DNA of 43,317 nt from contig NW_013546456.1 in assembly GCF_000760515.2 (NCBI RefSeq), forward strand, positions 1 to 43,317. Reading direction: 5' to 3'. Positions 37,567 to 43,317 of the stretch are shown in pieces. The position numbers and the translations under genes were made by a program. The stretch is from Mitosporidium daphniae (Eukaryota > Microsporidia). The notes below the pieces were generated by a model. That model was not told where the DNA came from. It saw only the letters and a program-made list of their open reading frames with translations, and searched no databases. Numbering within the stretch: position 1 is the first letter of the stretch; every line of letters starts with the position of its first letter.

Positions 37567-39561
37567 ATGGAAAATTTTGTACCCATATTTTTCAGTGTCG
37601 ATCTTTTAGATCAACACGCCAACAACACGGGCGCATTTAACGCTCTTGTGAATTCGTTTGACGATTTAAAGATTTTCATTGAAAATGACACAAGCTGCAC
37701 GATATCCGAGTTGAAGCAACTGCTTCCCCATATTTCCGAAAAATTTGGTTCCGTGTTTTCATGCACCCTTCTTCTTGTATGCATTAGGTCCTTTTCAAAG
37801 GAAGAATTCGAGTTATATTCGGACGGACTTGTACCCAGCGTTCTGTCCTTTTCGGATGCATCTTCTGAGCTGGGAAGCTCTATTGATCGGCTTTTACGCA
37901 AATCCATCCACCTGTATTTGTCGATACTGACCAGGCTTCACGATGTCAAAAACACGTCCCATAAACAAAATCCCATGCATTGTGGCTTTGATTTTTCAGA
38001 ATTCGAGCGTCTCTCGTTGAAATGTTCCAAACCCCGCTGTGAAAATGAACCCGCAATCACGATCGATGATATGCTCGAGTATTTCCCACTAGCTGATTTG
38101 CTTGATATTCTTCTTCTTACTAGTCAAGATAATCACAATATCATATGTAGAATAACGCAACTAAGGGGCACAATATTTCCGTCTATCTTTGAGCTGGACG
38201 CTATAGAGTTTACACGGTTACTGCAGTCATTGCGTCAAAGTCTCCAGAGCCCGGGGTTTAAAACATCGCATGCGGAAATTTTAAAGATGGTGGCTGATCT
38301 CAAATCTCTAGGTTTGCTGGTGTCAGTGTTTCCTAAATTAATCTTAACTTCGAAAGCAAATTTGGGCGTTCTTTTGCAAATACTGGGATTCTGCCTGTCG
38401 GAAGTGCCCACGTTGCCCTTTTTTAACGCTTTGTTTAGGTCTCATATTTATGCGATCCTGTTAATCGTTTTTGTGTTTATTTTTGATGTTGCAGCCAAGA
38501 TTGACATTTCGCAAGTGGGGTTCAATTTGAATACCGAATTCTGTACCAAGCTATCAAAGTCGCTAGGGCCTGTGGTAATTCCATTTCCGTCTTCTGTGCT
38601 TTTGCCTAAAAGTACCAATGCGGTTGAAATGGGAAGAGAGTTTTTAAAGAGTCATAAGGAGTATCTTTCTGCATGGATTTGTGAAATAAAGAACACAAAT
38701 CTTGTTTCGATACTAAATGATGATACACTGAACGAGCTTGCTACGAACATGGCCATTGATGAAAGTGATGATGATCCCAATAGGCATACTCGCTTAATCG
38801 AACATTTAAAGGAAATTTTTCCCAACATTCCAGAGACGTCAATTGAAAACATTCTTGTCGATTGTAACTGGGATCCACAACATGCATTCGAATCCTTGTC
38901 AAGGATAAGCAATCAAGATGTGCCCAATACGGAGTCTATTTCTAAAGAAACGATCTATATGAAAAATAGCGAAGGTTCAGAACCCTATCTAGGCTCGGAT
39001 CTCAATGAGATTTTAAAAACCAAGATTCGGGTCATAGTGGAATCAAACACACAATCTTCGCAATACAATGGCCTGGAATTTGAGGATTCTGAGCTCACCA
39101 CACTTCCGAGAATATCATCTGGATTTGACGATTCTGAAGACCAAAATGAAGACAAAGAGGGCAAAGGTAGCGGGGCTGGTCTGGACGCAATACTGCGGGG
39201 AGAATATTTAGAAAATGCTAAAGCATTTTTGAGGTCTGCCAGAAATTCTCCTGAAAGGAGGCTTTTGAAAGCCAAGTGTAAATTAAGCGACGAACAGATA
39301 GAAGGCTGGGCAAGGATCAATTTAACAGCATCCTCAGATAAAAAAACCACAATCTCGACAACTGATTATCTTGATCCCAATGCTGCAGTTATGTGGACAG
39401 GGCAACAGGCGTCAATTGCCGACAAAAAGGAGCCCCAAGCTTCGAATTCTTCAAAACATAAGGGCCAATCAAAAGAGAAGGCCCCGCACTTGAGAAAATC
39501 GCATTTTCGTAAGGATAGAGCCATGGGCAAGCTAGCAAAATCAACTGGGCCCATAAATTAA
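37567..39561 (+). CDS. ASCC2/Cue3-type CUE-domain protein (RQT/ASC-1 complex)
   Basis: 664 residues, one exon. The N-terminal 400 residues are helical. The CUE domain lies at about 409-445 (LIEHLKEIFPNIPETSIENI, then NWDPQHAFESL). CUE domains bind ubiquitin, and in ASCC2/Cue3 this reads ubiquitin chains on collided ribosomes. An acidic linker follows (DDSEDQNEDKEGK). The basic C-terminus (HLRKSHFRKDRAMGKLAKS) matches the family's NHNRRTMADRKRS end. One stretch near 290-305 (IYAILLIVFVFIFDV) is oddly hydrophobic and might be an intron, but no donor and acceptor keep the frame. It forms a set with the helicase at 13272 and the zinc finger at 4974. Confidence 0.82.
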   Translation: MENFVPIFFSVDLLDQHANNTGAFNALVNSFDDLKIFIENDTSCTISELKQLLPHISEKFGSVFSCTLLLVCIRSFSKEEFELYSDGLVPSVLSFSDASSELGSSIDRLLRKSIHLYLSILTRLHDVKNTSHKQNPMHCGFDFSEFERLSLKCSKPRCENEPAITIDDMLEYFPLADLLDILLLTSQDNHNIICRITQLRGTIFPSIFELDAIEFTRLLQSLRQSLQSPGFKTSHAEILKMVADLKSLGLLVSVFPKLILTSKANLGVLLQILGFCLSEVPTLPFFNALFRSHIYAILLIVFVFIFDVAAKIDISQVGFNLNTEFCTKLSKSLGPVVIPFPSSVLLPKSTNAVEMGREFLKSHKEYLSAWICEIKNTNLVSILNDDTLNELATNMAIDESDDDPNRHTRLIEHLKEIFPNIPETSIENILVDCNWDPQHAFESLSRISNQDVPNTESISKETIYMKNSEGSEPYLGSDLNEILKTKIRVIVESNTQSSQYNGLEFEDSELTTLPRISSGFDDSEDQNEDKEGKGSGAGLDAILRGEYLENAKAFLRSARNSPERRLLKAKCKLSDEQIEGWARINLTASSDKKTTISTTDYLDPNAAVMWTGQQASIADKKEPQASNSSKHKGQSKEKAPHLRKSHFRKDRAMGKLAKSTGPIN

Positions 39562-39608
39562 ATAAATATTCCGAGAAAATTTTATTTTACTTTCTCCTCA
39601 AATCAACC

Positions 39609-40577
39609 ATGCTTGCCGAGGAGGAGGATGCTGCTCGAGATTTGATGATGGCTCAGCTATATTATACCCATAAGGTGCCATCTGGGGGTTCTCTTAAAAA
39701 AGCGGCCAAAAAGAGGCAGAAAAGGAAAAGCAGCCCGTTGCCCCCCTTTCCCGCCGGAAATTCAGAGCCGGATGCAGGGCCTGATTCTGTGCTGGAAAAG
39801 GCAAATATTCTCCGGAACGGCAATGTTTTTGACTTGAATTCGAAACTTTGCGGGCCCTCGATTTCGGACTCTAGCTCTTTGGAATATGCCACCCCGGAAG
39901 AGGAAGAGGATTACTCGATCTCTTCGGAAGACAACCATACATTGGAGATCGGCTCTGACGCCGATTTAAACCTGGAAATCGAAGGCGATGAAGAAAGTAA
40001 CAGATACTTTGGGAAGAAAAAAGGATCCAATGCAAAATGCTACAATTGCGGGCTACAGGGCCACATTTCCAGAGATTGTTCGGCAGATGCTTCCGAAATC
40101 TCCTGCTCGATGTGCATTGTTCATGGCCACTCTCGCCAACAGTGCCCAAATCAAATTTGCTTTAACTGTAAGCTACTTGGGCACCAATCCAAGGATTGTC
40201 CCTCCCAAAGAAGGAGGTTTACCTCCGAGCGCGATATTTGCACCCTTTGTGATAACCCAGGCCACACGTCCAAGTTTTGTTCTGCCTCAAGTTGGAGAAA
40301 TTACATTTACAATAGATCCCATGCAAACGCTTCGCTTTCTGCGCATCTCAAATCAGCAGACCTGGACCGGTGCTTCAGATCCTTGAACTCGTATTGCTTT
40401 TGCTGTGCAAAAAAGGGCCATTTTGGCGATGAATGTAAGAGGAATNCATTCCGGAAGCTGGAGGACCGTTGGTCGGCCTTTCATCAATACAGCGAAATCT
40501 ATTTGAAAAACTGTCTGCTTGAAAAGACACACATCGCCAAACGGCCCAAGCATCATAGCAAGTCGGACGCACGGTAG
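39609..40577 (+). CDS. Air1/Air2-type zinc-knuckle protein (TRAMP-like)
   Basis: 322 residues. An acidic, Ser-rich N-terminal half (EEEEDYSISSEDN) is followed by five CCHC knuckles between about 143 and 275: CYNCGLQGHISRDC, CSMCIVHGHSRQQC, CFNCKLLGHQSKDC, CTLCDNPGHTSKFC and CFCCAKKGHFGDEC. The last two are split by SSWRNYIY, as in Air proteins. Air1/2 (ZCCHC7) is the RNA-binding part of the TRAMP complex, which tags nuclear RNA for the exosome. The N at 40446 affects one residue after the fifth knuckle. The stop is only 3 bp from the convergent stop of the next gene. The nucleotidyltransferase at 5743 is of Cid1 type, so is probably not its TRAMP partner. Confidence 0.85.
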   Translation: MLAEEEDAARDLMMAQLYYTHKVPSGGSLKKAAKKRQKRKSSPLPPFPAGNSEPDAGPDSVLEKANILRNGNVFDLNSKLCGPSISDSSSLEYATPEEEEDYSISSEDNHTLEIGSDADLNLEIEGDEESNRYFGKKKGSNAKCYNCGLQGHISRDCSADASEISCSMCIVHGHSRQQCPNQICFNCKLLGHQSKDCPSQRRRFTSERDICTLCDNPGHTSKFCSASSWRNYIYNRSHANASLSAHLKSADLDRCFRSLNSYCFCCAKKGHFGDECKRNXFRKLEDRWSAFHQYSEIYLKNCLLEKTHIAKRPKHHSKSDAR

Positions 40578-40580
40578 CAT

Positions 40581-42813
40581 TTAATTTATTTCATCGTTGT
40601 TAATGGTCTCTATCAGTCTGATTAGTTTTTTTGAGAGCTCATCTTTCTGTGTCGTGGTTGCCCTTTTAATAAAGTTTGACAGCGAGTGTATGTGGTTTTC
40701 AATCTCTCCATTGATGGCAACGCCTGTGGTGCCCAACGTAACTTTGGGTAGGATTTTTGTAATCTCATTGAGATTGATAGACAGCTGTGAACTGATTTTG
40801 TGGTCCTCAATGTGGCGAGGGCCAGCGTTTTCAGCAACAATCGGATCGCATGTGTACAGTTTGAACCACTGCAAACTATCACATAGAAATTGGGAGAATC
40901 CCATGCAGCTTATATTCGAGCCGTCAGGAACGATGGATGATCGCAGGAAATACCGGCACACGGAAAGAAAGCTGTGTGATAAGGCAGATCCCATCACGGT
41001 GGACAGATCTCCCAAACGCTGCATCGCAAGCGAGGGTGGAAGCACCATGGAATTGTTTTTACAAACAAACAACAAAAACAGCGGGAATTTAGCGCCATCA
41101 AAGGGTACATTTAGAAGTGTCAACACGGCGGCCAAGTTATCTTGGAAGCAAAAGCCTGAAAATCTTGAAAGCGGAAATTCTGTTTCCAGCTTAATGCAAA
41201 TTTTTGCCGGTTGCTTGGTCAAAACAGAGACAAATAAAAGCAAAAGCGCATTGAGATATTTAAGTGTGTTTGGGTGGTCTGGGGGCATATTTGGTTCGAA
41301 TGCTCCCAGCGAAAAAATGAGGCTTTCTAAAAAGCCCCGGAAACAGTCCAATCTAGCAGAAAGCTGGGACTTTGGCAAAATAGAAGCATCAAAAAGATCC
41401 AACAAGAAACAAGTCTCAATCAGTGATTTTTTCCAGTTTGTCGAGACGGCATTTCTCACATTGTTGGTTAAAGATGAGACCACATCCTTGAGAATCAAAT
41501 ACTGTACGCTATTTGACACCGAAAATGTAAGGACCCTGTCAAAAAGCAGGTTTAAAATGGCCAGCGAAATGGATGAATCCAGACGAGGAACAACATATTG
41601 AAGCAAAGCAGAAGCCATAAGGTAACAGCATATTGTGCTCGAATCGGACGCCAATATCTTTATCGGTTGCGCCAAAAAAAGGTCAAACATCGCCGGACTG
41701 CGCATAATACATGTACAAACACAATCGCACGATTCAAAGAAGAAAGAAAATCCTAAAGTAAAAGCTAGCAGCGGTACTTGAAACGTAAATGTGCTTCATC
41801 AGCAAAATGATACCGTCCAACAAATTCGACGACTGCTGCGGGTCGCTCAGAGAAACGACCGAGCCCGCATATTCGCTTAATAAAAACTCCTTGAAAGCCA
41901 AAAGAACAATTTCATCTGTTTTTAAAAGATTGATGACCCCCGAAATGAACTTGGAAAATTTGTCGATTGACGAGATTTTGGAAAAGAACAAGTTAATGAA
42001 CTCTATAAACTGGTCAATGTTAGCATTTGCCACAGCCGCGTTTTTCAACGCGTGCGTTGCGTTCCATTGCTGCCTCAAAAACAAAATTTTCGACGAAATG
42101 AGAATACAAAACGATATCACCAGGGGGCTTCCAAGTAAGAAAGAGTGGTACTTCAAAAGCGCGCAGAAATTCATCATGAAGAATTTCAGTGTTACAATGG
42201 CAACGTTGAAATCAAACGAAGGGTCCGCATTTGGTCCATCGGCTCCAAACGAGCAAATGCTTGCAACAACGCCGCCAATTTTGCTTGATAAAAGCTCAAA
42301 CAGAAGGTCGATCTGATCGTATGGATTTGACGGATCTGGGTGGATCTTTCCAGATTCCACCAGCTGAATGAACAACACAAAAATTCTAATCGAGACCTTC
42401 CAAATGGAATTCAACAGCTGCAGCTCGGTTGCCAGCTTGACAACACATAGACAGTTCTTGAGTGCTAATAAGTAAGTAAATAAGCCACTACTGGATATGA
42501 TATCGAACTCGTTTAAATATGCACTAAGAAACCGAGCCCGGATGCCTGAATTGGATATCAGAGATGCGCAGTGATCCAAATTCTTCACAAGGCTAACATA
42601 GAAAGACTCCATGGCCGAGGTCTCAATGGGCAAATGATCATTTTGAATCTCGATGCAATTGGTTAGCAACATTGCATTAATTGAAATAAACGTACAAAGA
42701 ATCTTTGCCAAAAGCTCTTCATTGCTAGAAGGTACTTTTGAAATTGCACAAAAAAGATCCCGAGTATCTGACGCATGATTGATGAATTTAAGCTTCGACT
42801 GGCTTCGCTCCAT
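40581..42813 (-). CDS. Large helical-repeat protein, unknown
   Basis: Exons 41778-42813 and 40581-41752, joined across a 25-nt intron, give 735 residues. The junction restores HIYVSRFSFFFESCDCV, where the first frame would otherwise stop. The protein is almost all alpha-helical and Leu/Ser/Phe-rich, with repeated amphipathic helices (SAYLNEFDIISSSGLF, FINLFFSKISSIDKFSKFIS, RVLTFSVSNSVQYL), as in HEAT or exportin-like solenoids. No catalytic motif is visible. A last helix is rich in Lys and Glu. I could not place it in a family; nucleoporin, exportin and cohesin-loader classes are possible but unproven. A 334-codon open frame on the other strand is a shadow. Confidence 0.65.
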
Positions 42814-42896
42814 ATTTATCTTATCATAAAGCTAATGGTTACCATGGAAAATGCATACCAAATTCAGTCTTTCCATCACACACTCATTTGGGGACC

Positions 42897-43292
42897 ATGA
42901 GGGTGAGGACGACACGGACATTAGGCCAGAAATATTTAAAAAATTTTAAATTTATAGAATTGATGAGCCATTTTTCGCAGCCCCAAACTCAAATGCTGGA
43001 ACACGCCGAATTGAATGAAGAGAAATTGATCTATGAAAAGCTGAGAGCATCTATAATGGCCTCGAAAAACAGGAACATTGACTCCAAAAAAAAATCCAAA
43101 CGCAAAAGAGACGATTTTGACTCTGCCCTCAACAATTTAATATCAGCACGACTACAGAAAGAACTTGGAGACATTGAAGATCGACTGCGACATTCCATTT
43201 CTTCAAAACCCACCACAAAACGCTACTTTGATTTGGACGCGATCGATTATAGCGAAATCGACGATCTGGTCCATTTATTTTGTAATCCTTAG
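42897..43292 (+). CDS. Short charged coiled-coil protein, 5' end uncertain
   Basis: 131 residues from the ATG at 42897, or 109 from the ATG at 42963 (MSHFSQPQTQ). A charged helix (about 45-75, HAELNEEKLIYEKLRAS) is followed by a nuclear-localisation-like patch (SKKKSKRKRDD), a second charged helix (ARLQKELGDIEDRLRH) and an acidic end with FDLDAIDYSEIDDLV. No family is recognised. The codons before 42963 are atypical; a 22-nt GT-AG intron could instead join an ATG at 42851 to this frame, so the start needs transcript data. It is divergent from the helical gene, 83 bp apart. Confidence 0.5.
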   Translation: MRVRTTRTLGQKYLKNFKFIELMSHFSQPQTQMLEHAELNEEKLIYEKLRASIMASKNRNIDSKKKSKRKRDDFDSALNNLISARLQKELGDIEDRLRHSISSKPTTKRYFDLDAIDYSEIDDLVHLFCNP

Positions 43293-43317
43293 AGCATTTG
43301 TATCTTTTGCGTTTGGA

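Noticed and set aside
38425-38500. Possible unspliced intron in ASCC2 (hydrophobic stretch)
   Set aside because: The GTCTCA..TTGCAG pair would remove 56 nt and break the frame; no frame-keeping pair was found.
40597-41601. 334-codon plus-strand open frame
   Set aside because: Antisense shadow of the helical gene, whose frame continues across a splice site and has the more natural composition.
1-43317. tRNA, snRNA, rRNA, CRISPR or transposon sequences
   Set aside because: Scanning by eye for T-arm motifs, U1/U2/U5/U6 cores, spaced repeats and transposase-like frames gave nothing that holds. A covariance search (tRNAscan, Infernal) would be decisive.

Overview
The window is nuclear DNA of a very compact eukaryote. 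I recognise about 31 protein-coding genes, on both strands and often only tens of bases apart. By splicing frames by eye I placed 36 introns. Of these, 34 are 23-53 nt long and most are 24-31 nt. The two exceptions are 107 nt in TAF1 and 145 nt directly after the ATG of ribosomal protein eL43. The standard genetic code is used. The gene set is that of an opisthokont, most likely an early-diverging, reduced fungal lineage such as Rozellomycota or a microsporidia-related parasite: BRF1, TAF1, RTF1, LSM7, RRP8, a Tgl3/4/5-type patatin and a paired set of nucleoside transporters. A polyprenyl diphosphate synthase of the COQ1 type suggests that ubiquinone, and so a respiring mitochondrion, is kept. 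The species is an inference, not a reading. I found no tRNA, rRNA, snRNA, CRISPR array or transposon. Three N bases (20757, 26453, 40446) show this is a draft assembly.

Layout. 1-534: AT-rich spacer with a telobox-like motif. 0.5-10.1 kb: BRF1, a coiled-coil protein possibly of the UVRAG/Atg14 class, ZNRD2, CRIPT, RRP8, an ASC-1-type zinc finger protein, a Cid1-type nucleotidyltransferase, LSM7 and RTF1. 10.3-13.2 kb: a short-chain dehydrogenase and two adjacent membrane proteins of similar design. 13.3-19.3 kb: a large tandem-cassette helicase of the ASCC3/Slh1 type, head-to-head with a two-repeat Myb protein. 19.5-24.9 kb: an unknown protein, a 20-bp minisatellite and TAF1 with one bromodomain. 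25.2-27.3 kb: small membrane proteins, a TMEM42-like gene with a frame break, and an unknown protein. 27.7-32.3 kb: COQ1 and two ENT transporters sharing one 97-bp promoter. 32.4-37.5 kb: a patatin-like protein lacking its catalytic residues, UBA3, eL43 and an RluA-family pseudouridine synthase. 37.6-43.3 kb: ASCC2/Cue3, an Air1/2-type zinc-knuckle protein, a large helical protein and a short coiled-coil protein.

How the genes fit together. Most encode transcription and RNA functions: pol III and pol II initiation and elongation, mRNA decay, rRNA and tRNA modification, and RNA surveillance. Three genes (zinc finger at 4974, helicase at 13272, CUE protein at 37567) match the three partners of the ASC-1/RQT complex, which splits stalled, collided ribosomes. 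The less ordinary points are the patatin pseudo-enzyme, the helicase with a decayed second cassette, the UBA3 without its E2-binding domain, the shared ATGCAT start of two divergent genes, the repeated telobox-like motif, the TMEM42 frame break at a T8 run, and the extreme shortness of the introns.
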